64,000 nt of DNA from JANNSX01 sp963741525 (GCA_963741525.1 CAVUIW010000016.1:62001-126000); one strand, 5' to 3'; shown: positions 53,506 through 62,769, counted from the stretch's first letter. The notes: generated from the letters alone by a model not told the origin. Numbers and translations: made by a program.

Positions 53506-54504
53506 TCAGTACTTGAAGTTGATCATCTTACGCATGATGAAGAGGCCGCAGCTCATCCAGAACCCCGCCCCCGCGAGCATGATCTGGCCCTGTTGACGCG
53601 TCCACAGCAGCGAGATGTAGTCCGGCGAAGTGATGTAAACCATCGACATGACGACGAACGGCAGAGCACCGAGGATCGCCGCCGACGCCTTTGCTTCGGA
53701 CGATAGCGCCTTGACCTTCGCGGCCATCATCTTGCGCGCCCGGATGACGCCTGACAGGTTACCCAACGCCTCCGACAAGTTACCGCCCGCCGATTGCTGG
53801 ATCGCGACGACGATCGAAAAGAAGCCCACTTCTGGCACCGGCATGCGCTCGATCATGCGGTCGAAACACTCTGCCAGCGGCACGCCGACACGCTGCTGCT
53901 CGATCAGAAAGGCGAACTCGCTGCGGATCGGCTCGGGGCTCTCACGCGCGATGATCTCGAGGCATTCGTTGAGCGGCAGGCCCGTCTTGACGCCGCGAAC
54001 GATAACGTCGATGGCGTTCGCGAATTCGGTCAGGAACTTGGCCTGGCGCCGCTTCGCCATGAAGGCGATGAACCAGCGCGGCAGGCCGAAGGCGAACACG
54101 AACCCGATGAGGGCGGCGACCCAGATCTCGCCAACCCCGCCGATATAGCTTCCGACCGCACCAACGGCGCCTGCGATGGCGCTGGCGATGTAGAACTGCT
54201 TGTTCGAGATGTCGAGGCCGGCGCGCAGAAGCCGCGTTCTCAGCGTGACCTTGTTCTTGGCCTTCTGCTTGCGCTCGAGCTCCTTGAGGTTCTCCGTAAC
54301 CTGATTGCGGCGCTTCTGCAGCTCCTCGTTCGAGTTTCCCGTACGCAAATTGCGGCTGTTCTTGCCGGCAGCCACCGTCTCCATGCGCTTCTCGGCGCGC
54401 CGTTCGCCCGAGAGGAACGGGAAGATGACCACAAAGGCGAACAGGCCGACCGCCAGCGCGACCAGCCCGATCACGAGCAACTGAATGAGTTGCTGACTAT
54501 CCAT
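53506..54504 (-). CDS. tadB: Flp pilus assembly inner-membrane protein TadB
   Basis: This 332-residue T2SSF-domain protein has an N-terminal helix (QLLVIGLVALAVGLFAFVVIF), a charged loop (KELERKQKAKNKVTL), a central helix pair, and FANAIDVIVRGVKTGLPLNECL in the T2SSF core. I chose the ATG at 54504, which overlaps the cpaF stop by 8 nt (ATGGATAG) and puts the first helix near the N-terminus; a start nine codons upstream would lie inside cpaF. Partner of TadC. Confidence 0.94.
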   Translation of the reverse strand: MDSQQLIQLLVIGLVALAVGLFAFVVIFPFLSGERRAEKRMETVAAGKNSRNLRTGNSNEELQKRRNQVTENLKELERKQKAKNKVTLRTRLLRAGLDISNKQFYIASAIAGAVGAVGSYIGGVGEIWVAALIGFVFAFGLPRWFIAFMAKRRQAKFLTEFANAIDVIVRGVKTGLPLNECLEIIARESPEPIRSEFAFLIEQQRVGVPLAECFDRMIERMPVPEVGFFSIVVAIQQSAGGNLSEALGNLSGVIRARKMMAAKVKALSSEAKASAAILGALPFVVMSMVYITSPDYISLLWTRQQGQIMLAGAGFWMSCGLFIMRKMINFKY

Positions 54505-56011
54505 TCGTCTCACCCATGATGCTGCCGTCACGATCGCGAACCTCGGCAGCGGCCAGAGCCTGGCTCAACCGGTTCTGCTCGCCGTAATACTGGGCGCGCT
54601 CGTAGAAGCGCGGGCGCGCAATACCCGTCGAGCGATGGCGGCCGATGAGCTTGCCGTTCGCGTCCTCGCCGGTGATGTCGTAGACGATGATGTTCTGCAG
54701 GGTCACCACATCGCCTTCCATGCCGAGCACTTCGGTGATGTGGGTGATGCGGCGCGAACCGTCGCGGAGGCGCGACGCCTGGACGATGATGTCGATCGAA
54801 CCTGTGATCATTTCGCGGATGGTCTTGGCCGGCAGCGCGAAGCCACCCATCATGATCATGGATTCCAGACGGCTGATGCACTCGCGAGGGCTGTTGGAGT
54901 GCAGCGTGCCCATCGAGCCGTCATGGCCCGTGTTCATGGCCTGCAGGAGATCGAAAGCCTCGGGTCCGCGGACCTCACCCACGATGATCCGCTCGGGACG
55001 CATACGCAGGCAGTTCTTGACCAGATCACGCATGGTGATCTGACCTTCACCTTCGAGATTGGGAGGCCGGGTTTCCAAGCGCACCACATGCGGCTGCTGC
55101 AGCTGAAGCTCGGCCGAATCCTCGCAGGTGATGATGCGCTCGTCCTGGTCGATGTTTCCGGTCAAGCAGTTGAGCAGCGTCGTCTTACCCGAGCCGGTAC
55201 CGCCGGAGATGACGATGTTGCAACGCACGCGGCCGATGATCTCGAGGATCGTCTTGGCTTCCTTGGAGATCGAGCCGAAGCGCAGCAGCTGCTCGAGGGT
55301 CAGCTTGTCCTTCTTGAACTTACGAATGGTGAGGCATGGGCCGTCGATGGCGAGCGGGGGCGCGATCACGTTGACACGGGAGCCGTCGGGAAGACGCGCG
55401 TCGCAGATCGGGCTACTCTCGTCGACGCGGCGTCCGACCTGGCTGACGATACGCTGGCAGATGTTCATCAGCTGCGCGTTGTCGGCGAAACGAACCGAGG
55501 TTTTCTCCACCTTGCCGCCGACCTCGATGAAGCAGGTCTCGGCGCCGTTGACCATGATGTCGGCGATGTCGTCGCGGGCGAGCAGGGGCTCGAGCGGTCC
55601 GTAGCCCAGCACATCGTTGCAGATGTCCTCGAGCAGCTCTTCCTGCTCGGCGATGGACATCACGACATTCTTGACTTGGACGATCTCTCCAACGATGTCG
55701 CGGATCTCTTCGCGCGCCGCATCGGCATCCAACTTGGCGAGCTGCGTCAGATCGATCGTGTCGATCAACGCATTGAAGACGGTCGTCTTAATGTCGTAGT
55801 ACTCCTCTGAATGCCGGCGCTCTACAGCTTTCGGCTTCGGAGGCTCGGGGGTGCGCGCGGACGGCGCCTCCGGCCTGGGGGTGGCATCCGGCATCTGGCT
55901 ACGGCCCGATTGGGCACGCGGCAGATCCTTCGGCTGCACCGCCGGCAATGGCTGCGGCGCGGCTACCCGCCGCGACGCAGGCACGTTGTTACCTGTGCGC
56001 TTCCCGAACAT
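54497..56011 (-). CDS. cpaF: Flp pilus assembly ATPase CpaF/TadA
   Basis: This 504-residue secretion ATPase has a variable, Pro-rich N-terminus (about 1-60) and a core with Walker A GGTGSGKTTLLNCLTG, an Asp box with ITCEDSAELQLQQPHVVRLE, Walker B LRMRPERIIVGEVRGPEAFDLLQAMNTGHDG and the His box HSNSPRECISRLE. Hexamers drive both extension and retraction of Flp pili on the cytoplasmic face. 3 bp after cpaE. Confidence 0.96.
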   Translation of the reverse strand: MFGKRTGNNVPASRRVAAPQPLPAVQPKDLPRAQSGRSQMPDATPRPEAPSARTPEPPKPKAVERRHSEEYYDIKTTVFNALIDTIDLTQLAKLDADAAREEIRDIVGEIVQVKNVVMSIAEQEELLEDICNDVLGYGPLEPLLARDDIADIMVNGAETCFIEVGGKVEKTSVRFADNAQLMNICQRIVSQVGRRVDESSPICDARLPDGSRVNVIAPPLAIDGPCLTIRKFKKDKLTLEQLLRFGSISKEAKTILEIIGRVRCNIVISGGTGSGKTTLLNCLTGNIDQDERIITCEDSAELQLQQPHVVRLETRPPNLEGEGQITMRDLVKNCLRMRPERIIVGEVRGPEAFDLLQAMNTGHDGSMGTLHSNSPRECISRLESMIMMGGFALPAKTIREMITGSIDIIVQASRLRDGSRRITHITEVLGMEGDVVTLQNIIVYDITGEDANGKLIGRHRSTGIARPRFYERAQYYGEQNRLSQALAAAEVRDRDGSIMGETNG

Positions 56012-56014
56012 CGG

Positions 56015-57367
56015 CTATGCTCCCGCCTTTTTGCGGTTGAGACGATTCAGGAACGGGCTCAGGACCGATTTCTTCTTCTTGTCGGTCTTCGGCTCGGCGC
56101 GGTTTGCCAGGGCATAAGCGAGTGTACGGAAGTGCTCGGCAGCCCTTGACTTGGCAGACAGCTCTTCCACCATCTGGCCGTTGTTCGAGGCCATGCCGAA
56201 AACCTCGGCATCGAACTCGATGACGACCTTGGGCGAAAGACCCACGGCATCACCAAACTCCTTGGCGGGGAGCTCCGGACGCTTCGGCATCCCCGTCGCG
56301 TTGAGCACCAGGAACGGCGGCCGGTCGTTCTTGCGTTGCGTTTTCAGGAGATCGACCATGTTCTTGGCGTTCCTGAGATTGGCGAGATCCGGCATGGCCG
56401 TGATCACCACGTCGTCGGCCGTCATCAGGATCTGCTTGGCCCAGGGCGTCCAGACATGCGGCAGGTCGACCGCCACGAAAGGAACGTTCTGGCGCACCAC
56501 ATCGAGAACGAATTCGTAGGTCTCGGGCGCGATCTCGTAGTTGCGGTCGAGCACGCCCGGAGCCGCGAACAGGCTCAGATGGTCCGTGCACTTGGCGAGC
56601 AAGCGGTCGAGCAGAACCTCGTCGAGGCGGTCCGGGGAGGCGAGCGCATCCGCGATGCCCTGCACCGGGTCCTTGTCGAAGTCGAGGCCGGCGGTGCCGA
56701 AGGGCAGGTCGAGATCGGCGATCACGACATTGCTCGACAAGATGCGCGAGACCACCCAGGCCGTGTTGTGACACACGGTCGAGGAGCCAACGCCACCCTT
56801 CGCGCCGACAAAGGCGATGACGTGCCCAACCGGATCCGATTCCGGATTGTTGTAGAGGTTGGAGATGCTTTCCATGAGTTGCAGCGGCGACACGGGGACG
56901 ACGATATACTCGCTGACACCGCGCTTCAGCATCTCGCGGTACAGCAGCACGTCATTGCTGTGACCGATGACCACGACCTTCGTGCCGTTGTCGCAATACT
57001 CGGCGAGCTGGTCGAGCTCGGCGAGCATCGACTGGCGCGGCGCCGAGCTCTCGACGATGATCAGGTTCGGCGACGGCGCCTCCTGATAATGCGCGATCGC
57101 GGCCGGCAGACCTCCCATGTGGAGGCTGACATGCGCCTTGGCGAGGCGCCGGTCTTCGGAGGCGTGCTGGGCCGCCTCCGCCGTGTGCGGATGCTCACAG
57201 AAGACCTGGATCGAGATCCGAGGGATCGGCTTTGCCTTGTCGTGACGCTGATCGACCGCGACCGGCTCGGCGTACCCCTCGCCTACCTCGACCATCTCCT
57301 CGGCCCCCTCGATCCCGCTGTTCTCGAGATCGGCGTCAGCCTCGGCGTGATATGCATGCTTGGTCAT
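56015..57367 (-). CDS. cpaE: Pilus localisation protein CpaE/TadZ
   Basis: This 450-residue protein has an acidic N-terminus, an atypical receiver-like domain (about 50-160, EYCDNGTKVVVIGHSNDVLLYREML), and a MinD/ParA-like ATPase domain. The deviant Walker A reads FVGAKGGVGSSTVCHN; DLDLPFGTAGLDFD follows. CpaE sets where the pilus machine is built, often at the pole. Ends 3 bp before cpaF. Confidence 0.94.
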   Translation of the reverse strand: MTKHAYHAEADADLENSGIEGAEEMVEVGEGYAEPVAVDQRHDKAKPIPRISIQVFCEHPHTAEAAQHASEDRRLAKAHVSLHMGGLPAAIAHYQEAPSPNLIIVESSAPRQSMLAELDQLAEYCDNGTKVVVIGHSNDVLLYREMLKRGVSEYIVVPVSPLQLMESISNLYNNPESDPVGHVIAFVGAKGGVGSSTVCHNTAWVVSRILSSNVVIADLDLPFGTAGLDFDKDPVQGIADALASPDRLDEVLLDRLLAKCTDHLSLFAAPGVLDRNYEIAPETYEFVLDVVRQNVPFVAVDLPHVWTPWAKQILMTADDVVITAMPDLANLRNAKNMVDLLKTQRKNDRPPFLVLNATGMPKRPELPAKEFGDAVGLSPKVVIEFDAEVFGMASNNGQMVEELSAKSRAAEHFRTLAYALANRAEPKTDKKKKSVLSPFLNRLNRKKAGA

Positions 57368-57398
57368 TTTGCACTCGCTGCGTCAAATCTTCGCCACG

Positions 57399-58142
57399 TC
57401 AATTCTTCGCCACGTCGCTGATCATGCCGGCTTTCTCTTCGGCGGCGGTCTCCGAGATCGTGCTCTTGCCGCCGACGTACTTCCGCCAGATCTCGTCGCG
57501 GCGCTCACCCGGCCGGCCCGTGCCGTCGCGCATCTCGATCAGATCCCTCGGATTCGCGATCATCGCCGCCATATTGTGCTGCGTGGAGCAGCCATAGTCC
57601 GGGTAGGCGACGTTCTGCGGATCCTCAGCAAGATTCTTCGACCAGTCCCCGCAGGTAGGCCCCTCAGCGACATAGCGTAGGAAAGATATCTTTACGGGTG
57701 GTTTACCGCCGCCCGCATTGTAGGCAGCGAAGACCACCGCGTGGCCCGGAATCCCCTTTTCGCGGGCGAGATCGCGAATCTCGGCGGCTGCCTGGTAGGC
57801 CGCGCCTTCGTTGGCGCTGCCACTCGGTGCCGCGATCGTGACCTTGCCGGTACCCTCGTGGCGCCACTGGCCGAGGAACTCGTCGACCTGGGCCCGCTGG
57901 ATGCTGTTGAGGCCGTTCGAGCGTCCGGCCACGACGATGTCGAGCTGGGTCTCGTCGGTCTTGACGTTGATCGGGTGCCTCTTTTCGTACTCGTAAGGCT
58001 CGGCGTAGCCGACGACCCGGCCCTCTTGTTCTCCACGGCAAGCCGTGAGGCTGAGCACCATCAAGGAGGCCGCCAGGAGCTTCACCGCTGCGGGACGGAT
58101 GCTGGTTTTTGCACTGCGCATAGTCGTGTCCTCGAACTTCAT
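57399..58142 (-). CDS. cpaD: Pilus assembly lipoprotein CpaD
   Basis: This 247-residue protein has a lipoprotein signal ending LSLTAC near residue 36, then a CpaD domain (RHPINVKTDETQLDIVVAG, GLNSIQRAQVDEFLGQW, PEDPQNVAYPDYGCSTQHNMAAMIANPRDLI-like core ending in the family-typical GCSTQHNMAAM). It helps the CpaC secretin reach the outer membrane. The ATG at 58142 is favoured: GGAG lies 6 nt upstream. Gap to cpaC is 20 bp. Confidence 0.93.
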   Translation of the reverse strand: MKFEDTTMRSAKTSIRPAAVKLLAASLMVLSLTACRGEQEGRVVGYAEPYEYEKRHPINVKTDETQLDIVVAGRSNGLNSIQRAQVDEFLGQWRHEGTGKVTIAAPSGSANEGAAYQAAAEIRDLAREKGIPGHAVVFAAYNAGGGKPPVKISFLRYVAEGPTCGDWSKNLAEDPQNVAYPDYGCSTQHNMAAMIANPRDLIEMRDGTGRPGERRDEIWRKYVGGKSTISETAAEEKAGMISDVAKN

Positions 58143-58162
58143 AGGATTCTCCATCCACCCGA

Positions 58163-59692
58163 TCACTCGACGATGAAACCGTAGTTGCCTTCGTACTCGC
58201 CGGACGGGAGAGCCTCGTCCTTGCCGTAGACCTTGTTGAGCTCGCCCAGGAAGGTCGCCCGGGCATCGGAGGCCGGGATCAGACCGTCGGTCGGCTTGTC
58301 GAGCTTCGAGATATGCACGGCATTGACCATGTAGGGCGTGACGATGACGAGCAGCTCGGTCTCTTTCTTCTTGAAATCGCGGCTGCGGAACAGTGAACCA
58401 AGGATCGGCAGGTTCTTGAGGCCGGGAACGCCGTCGATGTTCTGACGTGTGTCGTCGGAGATCAGGCCCGCGATCACGAGCGAGCCGCCGGAGGGAAGCT
58501 CGATGGTCGTGTTGGCACGGCGCACCTTGAGACCTTGGATGGCGAAAAGGCCGAAGCTGACGGCACCCTCGGTGGTCAGCTCGCTGACCTCGGTCGCGAT
58601 CTTCATACTGATCCGGCCCTCGGAAAGAACCAGTGGCGTGAAGGAGAGGCCGACACCGAAAGGCTTCCACTCGACCGTAAGCGTGTCATTGTTCTGCGCC
58701 ACCGGTACCGGAAACTCGCCGCCGGCAAGGAAACTCGCCGTCTCGCCCGAGATGGCGGTCAGCGTCGGCTCGGCAAGTGTCTTCAACAGGCCATTGCGCT
58801 CGAAAGCCTCCACATTGCGGGCAAGGCAGTTCGTCGAACCGGCGGCAGCAATTGGAGCCGCCAGCGGATTTAGGTCTGTGGGCAGGCAGCTCGCCAGGCC
58901 GCTCGAGGGACCCGTGATGCCGAACAGGGAGTTGTTGTTGCCAATCCCGGGCGTCACGGGGAAGCCGTTGTTGGTGTCGAAGCCGATTGCCGAGTCGCCG
59001 ACATGCACGCCGTTCCAGTTGACGCCGAACCGCTTGATCGTCTCGCGGTCGACCTCGGCGACGGTGACCTTGAGCATCACCTGCTCCTTAGCCTCGACGG
59101 CGAGCATGTTGACGACCTTTTGTGTGTCGCGCTTGTCGGCATCGCCCGGCCGCGTCATGAAGCGGGCGGCGATGTCGCTGGCGCGCGAAGAGTCGGCCGG
59201 GTTGGGAACGGAGCCGGTCAGGATGATCGTGTCGTTGATCACCTCGCTCTTGACGTTGGCGCCCGGAATGAGGCGCTCGATCAGGCGGTCGAAGGCGCCC
59301 ATGTCGCGCTCGATGCGGACATCAACGGACAGGATCTGCTCGCCGTTCTCGTCGAAGAAGAAGACGTTGGCGTTACCGAGCTGCTTGGCGATCAGATAGA
59401 CACGGTTCGACGATTGCACGACGGCATCGACGAACTCGGGGTTCGAGACCACCACGTCCCTGAGATCGCGCGGCACCTCGACGACCATGGTCTTGTTGAG
59501 ACCAAGCAGCACGTCGCGGCTAGCCGGAAGCGGCTCGTCGAAGCCGATCTTCAGGAAGTCGTTGTGCGTGACATCGGTATCGGAGGAGCCGGCGAAGGCT
59601 GCCTGATCGTGAATGCCGACGGCGGATAGGCCGGTGAAGCTGGCGATGCCGAGCATCAGGGCGGCGACAGTGCTTTTTGCGAACTTGATCAT
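58163..59692 (-). CDS. cpaC: Flp pilus secretin CpaC/RcpA
   Basis: This 509-residue outer-membrane secretin has a Sec signal, a pilus-assembly N-terminal domain (LGLNKTMVVEVPRDLRDVVVSNPEFVDAVV), a BON-like segment, and the C-terminal secretin domain (VEWKPFGVGLSFTPLVLSEGRISMKI, then SGGSLVIAGLISDDTRQ and ELLVIVTPYMV). It forms the pore through which Flp pili exit. 37 bp after cpaB. Confidence 0.96.
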   Translation of the reverse strand: MIKFAKSTVAALMLGIASFTGLSAVGIHDQAAFAGSSDTDVTHNDFLKIGFDEPLPASRDVLLGLNKTMVVEVPRDLRDVVVSNPEFVDAVVQSSNRVYLIAKQLGNANVFFFDENGEQILSVDVRIERDMGAFDRLIERLIPGANVKSEVINDTIILTGSVPNPADSSRASDIAARFMTRPGDADKRDTQKVVNMLAVEAKEQVMLKVTVAEVDRETIKRFGVNWNGVHVGDSAIGFDTNNGFPVTPGIGNNNSLFGITGPSSGLASCLPTDLNPLAAPIAAAGSTNCLARNVEAFERNGLLKTLAEPTLTAISGETASFLAGGEFPVPVAQNNDTLTVEWKPFGVGLSFTPLVLSEGRISMKIATEVSELTTEGAVSFGLFAIQGLKVRRANTTIELPSGGSLVIAGLISDDTRQNIDGVPGLKNLPILGSLFRSRDFKKKETELLVIVTPYMVNAVHISKLDKPTDGLIPASDARATFLGELNKVYGKDEALPSGEYEGNYGFIVE

Positions 59693-59729
59693 TGGATCAT
59701 ACCTTCGAGAAGACGTTTTCCGTCGTGCG

Positions 59730-60539
59730 TCACTTCACGCCATAAGCCCGGGACCACTCGCCGTAACGCAGCATGCGAACGGCATTGGTGTTGTCGGGTT
59801 CGAAGGCCGAGGCGTCGCCTTCCGCGTTCGCGCCCTTCTGGTTCTCCTGGAGGCTGCGGAGCGTCAGCGAGATGTCACCCATGGCTTGAGCGAGCGCGAG
59901 CGTCTCTGATTGATTCGGTGAGAGTTCGAGCGTCGCGGTCTTGCCGGACGCCACCATTTTGCCGTCCTTCGTCTCGATCTCCTGGCCGATCGCGAGGACC
60001 CTCACGTTCTTGAAGAGCGTGTCGCTGACCGTCTGCTCCTGGCGGCCGTCGCGGCCACGCACCTTGCGGGTGACCAGAACATCGACCCGGTCGGCGGGGA
60101 GGATGAAGCCGCCGACGGCGGATTCCTCGTTGATCTTGGTCGAGATGGCACGCATGCCAGCCGGCAGGATCGCGGCGAGCACGCCGCCCTCGCCGGCTTT
60201 GACGATCTTGGCCTGGTTCAAAGGCTCGTTGGCGAGAAAGGAGGTGCGGGCGATCGCTCCGACGTAATCCTTCTCGGCGTTCGGGCTGGTCTCCTTGGAG
60301 ATGTAGCCCTTTTCACTGACCGCCGATTTGGGCCAGGGTTGCCAGCCGATGTCGGCGGCCTTGAGCCGCTCGCCGAGGCCGATCTCCTTACGGGCGACCA
60401 GCACTTCGATCGTATTGATCTCCTTCTCGACCAGCTTGGTCTTCGTTTTCGTTCCGCCGAGGAAGCCGTTGGCGAGCATCGCGGCCAATCCGGCGGCGAC
60501 GATGGCAATGGCAAACACAAGCAAGCGCGCCCGTCTCAT
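59730..60539 (-). CDS. cpaB: Flp pilus assembly protein CpaB/RcpC
   Basis: This 269-residue periplasmic protein has one N-terminal helix (LLVFAIAIVAAGLAAMLANGFLGG), an SAF domain (EVLVARKEIGLGERLKAADIGWQPWP, ILPAGMRAISTKI) and a RcpC/CpaB domain (GFILPADRVDVLVTR). It stabilises the secretin complex. The gene lies 222 bp downstream of cpaA, with a 28-bp palindrome in the gap, so it may have its own promoter. Confidence 0.94.
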   Translation of the reverse strand: MRRARLLVFAIAIVAAGLAAMLANGFLGGTKTKTKLVEKEINTIEVLVARKEIGLGERLKAADIGWQPWPKSAVSEKGYISKETSPNAEKDYVGAIARTSFLANEPLNQAKIVKAGEGGVLAAILPAGMRAISTKINEESAVGGFILPADRVDVLVTRKVRGRDGRQEQTVSDTLFKNVRVLAIGQEIETKDGKMVASGKTATLELSPNQSETLALAQAMGDISLTLRSLQENQKGANAEGDASAFEPDNTNAVRMLRYGEWSRAYGVK

Positions 60540-60705
60540 GACTCAATGGTCCTTTCGCCCTGATCCCAGCCTTATGGGTTGCTGGTGATCCTGCTAGACA
60601 AAGGTCAATGCCGGGTTAATGGGCGTCGCGAAACGATGCAGTCCGAGGGTCGCACAGTCCGCCTATTCAGCGCCGGTTGGGGCATTTGCGCGAGTTTGAA
60701 ACATT

Positions 60706-60733
60706 TCGGGACGCGCCGCGGCGCGTCCCGAAC
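60706..60733. repeat. 28-bp perfect palindrome between cpaA and cpaB
   Basis: TTCGGGACGCGCCG followed by its exact reverse complement, with no loop bases, lies 28 bp past the cpaA stop. As RNA it would form a very stable hairpin; with no T-run it may be an attenuator or processing barrier between the pilin/peptidase genes and cpaB-F. Confidence 0.75.
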
Positions 60734-60761
60734 TCAAATCTGTCGAGTGATGCTGAGGAGT

Positions 60762-61265
60762 TCAGCCAACCGTCGACTGCAGCCATTGGGTCGAGGGATA
60801 GACCATCAGCGCGGCAGTCGCGATGGCGATGCCGTAAGGCACCCCGGTCTTGCGATGATGCAGGCGGGCAATCCAGTCCTGCTGGCCGAGCACGACCGGC
60901 AAGGGCATGATTCGGAAGAACAAGAGCCCCATGGTGAGGAAGCCGCCGGCAATGGCCGACAGGGCGATAAAGTGCCAGAGATGCTCGAAGCCGAGCCAGA
61001 GCGAGGCGGCCGCGAAAATCTTGGCGTCGCCGCCGCCGATCCACCCCTGCGAGAACATGGCGATGCCGATGGCGAGCACCACGGTACCTGCCGCCAAGTG
61101 CAACGCCATCTCATAGGCATTGAGGCCGGCAAAGGGGGCAAGCAGCACGAAGCCGGCGACCAAGAGGAAGGAAATCCTATTGGGGATGGTCATCGTCACC
61201 AGGTCCATGGAACCGGCATATGCCATTGCCCACGGGAATACGCACCACAACAGCAACTCAAACAC
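60762..61265 (-). CDS. cpaA: Prepilin peptidase CpaA/TadV
   Basis: This 167-residue polytopic membrane protease has six hydrophobic segments and the two catalytic Asp residues of the type IV prepilin peptidases, in AYAGSMDLVTMTIPN and GGGDAKIFAA. It is the short form without the methylase domain. It removes the leader of the Flp prepilins encoded upstream. It follows flp1 by 227 bp. Confidence 0.94.
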   Translation of the reverse strand: MFELLLWCVFPWAMAYAGSMDLVTMTIPNRISFLLVAGFVLLAPFAGLNAYEMALHLAAGTVVLAIGIAMFSQGWIGGGDAKIFAAASLWLGFEHLWHFIALSAIAGGFLTMGLLFFRIMPLPVVLGQQDWIARLHHRKTGVPYGIAIATAALMVYPSTQWLQSTVG

Positions 61266-61446
61266 GCTCTACCCCCACGCACTCTGTTTTTTTATGACGC
61301 CTCGGGGACGTACAGTGACAGATCGGCGTAAAGCTCAATTTAAGTGCGCTGGCCCGGAAAAATCCGATTTCGTTGCGAAACCGTCAACGCCGATGCCTAT
61401 CTGGGACGAAGATTTGTCTCCCCGATTGAAACGGACGAGGCCGCCC

Positions 61447-61455
61447 GGGGGGGGG
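61447..61455 (+). other. G9 homopolymer after flp1
   Basis: Nine consecutive G bases lie 38 bp past the flp1 stop, inside a GAGGCCG/CGGCCTC stem that may end the flp1 transcript. A run this long is prone to slippage in replication and sequencing. Confidence 0.6.
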
Positions 61456-61492
61456 ACCGGACGGCCTCTTTGGAGCGGGTGGGGTTGACCGC

Positions 61493-61672
61493 TTATTCGG
61501 CGTTGGCCTCGGAGAGCGTGCTCTCGACCTTGTTGAAGGTCTCGTTGAGCTCGTCCTTCATCGTGCCGAGGGCAACGATGATGCCGATGCCGACGATGGC
61601 GGCGATCAGCGCGTACTCGATGGCGGTGGCGCCGGACTCGTCATTCTGGAAGCGCTTGAAGAGCTTTTTCAT
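61493..61672 (-). CDS. Flp family type IVb pilin (flp1)
   Basis: This 59-residue prepilin reads MKKLFKRFQNDESG as leader, then ATAIEYALIAAIVGIGI as the hydrophobic core with the Glu5-Tyr6 pair that defines Flp pilins, and a polar tail (NETFNKVESTLSEANAE). CpaA should cut after the Gly. It is 83 percent or more alike to the pilin at 62146, so the two are recent duplicates. It is too short for many gene callers. Confidence 0.93.
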   Translation of the reverse strand: MKKLFKRFQNDESGATAIEYALIAAIVGIGIIVALGTMKDELNETFNKVESTLSEANAE

Positions 61673-61883
61673 GATTGATTGACTCCCTGTACTCGGTTGC
61701 GTTTGCGAGATTCATCGGACGTTGGGGGCGGCGTCGTCGAACTCGGGGACCAAATTAGCGTCAGGAAGCTAAATAGCTGTAAATCGCCGATAATTTTATC
61801 TATTCCCCACGCCCTTCGTTAGGTTTGGGTGAAAACTTTCTTACCGGCATCGCGCGCGGCTCGAGACCGGTCCGCGAAAGCGA

Positions 61884-61918
61884 AAGGGCTGCCTGCCGGA
61901 TGGCAGACAGCCCTTCGA
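61884..61918 (-). terminator. Hairpin after flp2
   Basis: AAGGGCTG pairs with CAGCCCTT, with an inner CTGCC/GGCAG stem, 49 bp past the flp2 stop. The core is the same as at 62709 with one base changed. It probably ends the flp2 transcript; the rest of the 294-bp gap to flp1 is AT-richer and likely holds the flp1 promoter, though no box is clear. Confidence 0.65.
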
Positions 61919-61966
61919 GATCAGACCGGCAGGGCGGATGAAGGTCATCCGCCGCTCAGGCCATGA

Positions 61967-62146
61967 TTACTCGGCGTTCGCCTCGGAGAGCGAGCTCTCG
62001 ACCTTCTCGAAGGTCTCGTTGAGCTCGTCCTTCATGGTGCCCAGCGCCGTGATGATGCCGATGCCGACGATGGCGGCGATCAGCGCGTACTCGATGGCGG
62101 TGGCGCCGGACTCGTCCTTGCCGAAGCGCGCGAACAGCTTGTTCAT
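61967..62146 (-). CDS. Flp family type IVb pilin (flp2)
   Basis: This 59-residue prepilin has leader MNKLFARFGKDESG, then ATAIEYALIAAIVGIGI and the tail NETFEKVESSLSEANAE. It differs from flp1 at only a few leader and tail positions. Having two near-identical major pilins is common in Hyphomicrobiales. It is separated from flp1 by 294 bp with a terminator-like hairpin, so the two may be expressed from separate promoters. Confidence 0.93.
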   Translation of the reverse strand: MNKLFARFGKDESGATAIEYALIAAIVGIGIITALGTMKDELNETFEKVESSLSEANAE

Positions 62147-62333
62147 GTCTACTCTCCCAACAGATTGCCACAAAGCATCGCGGCTGGGCCCAAGCCTTCG
62201 AGCCGCGAACTCAGAGCGGAGAATGCACACAAATGTTCTAATCGAGCGTGAAACGGGTCCTTGCAATTTTAGGGAAGGTCGAGAGTCGTTGTCCGGCTCG
62301 GGACTCCGGGACTGACGTGTCTAATGGCTAGCG

Positions 62334-62655
62334 AAAGATCGGGTAGGAGGCGGGGTTTCCCCCGCCGTCCTCCCACGCCACCCGACGTACGGTTCCGTAT
62401 CCGGCGGTTAATGATTCGCGATTGAGGCGGCGATGCTCCATCAGAAGTGACGGCAGCCCGAGGTTGGCGAAGAAGGCAGCCCGGAAGGCCTCGTTCATGT
62501 GGCTGGCCCCGGCGTTCCACCAGGGACCGCTGCCGTTGTTGGCCGATGCCCATGCCCGTTCCTCCGCGAGGCCGCGTTGCATCAGTTTCCCGGCCCGCGT
62601 CCGAGGCCGCGTCCATTGCCGCCGCAGGATGCGGCGCTGGTAGCACATGGCAGAA
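62334..62655 (-). mobile_element. 3' remnant of a group II intron (maturase C-terminus plus RNA 3' end)
   Basis: On the minus strand the frame shows RRQWTRPRTRAGKL and GPWWNAGASHMNEAF, then a GLPSLLMEHRRL segment. These are the C-terminal maturase/DNA-binding signatures of group II intron proteins. The final bases form a stem GGCGGGG/CCCCGCC with an AAAC-type loop, ending CTACCCGATC, as in intron 3' ends. The reverse transcriptase domain is absent, so this is a truncated relic sitting between flp2 and mscL. Confidence 0.75.
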
Positions 62656-62708
62656 CGGCGGACTTCCCCGGGTAAGACGCGTGACCTTCGTGATGCCTGG
62701 CGCACCAA

Positions 62709-62743
62709 AAAAGGGCTGCCTGCCAGATGGCAGACAGCCCTTT
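62709..62743 (-). terminator. Hairpin after mscL
   Basis: AAAGGGCTG pairs with CAGCCCTTT, with an inner CTGCC/GGCAG stem, 27 bp past the mscL stop; on the minus strand TTTTTTGG follows. It is a plausible terminator and a near-exact copy of the hairpin after flp2. Confidence 0.75.
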
Positions 62744-62769
62744 CGTATCGATAAACCTCGTTCGTCCGA

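Noticed and set aside
62269..62646. A 125-codon minus-strand frame next to the intron relic.
   Set aside because: It is another frame of the group II intron 3' end; the maturase signatures are in the overlapping frame.
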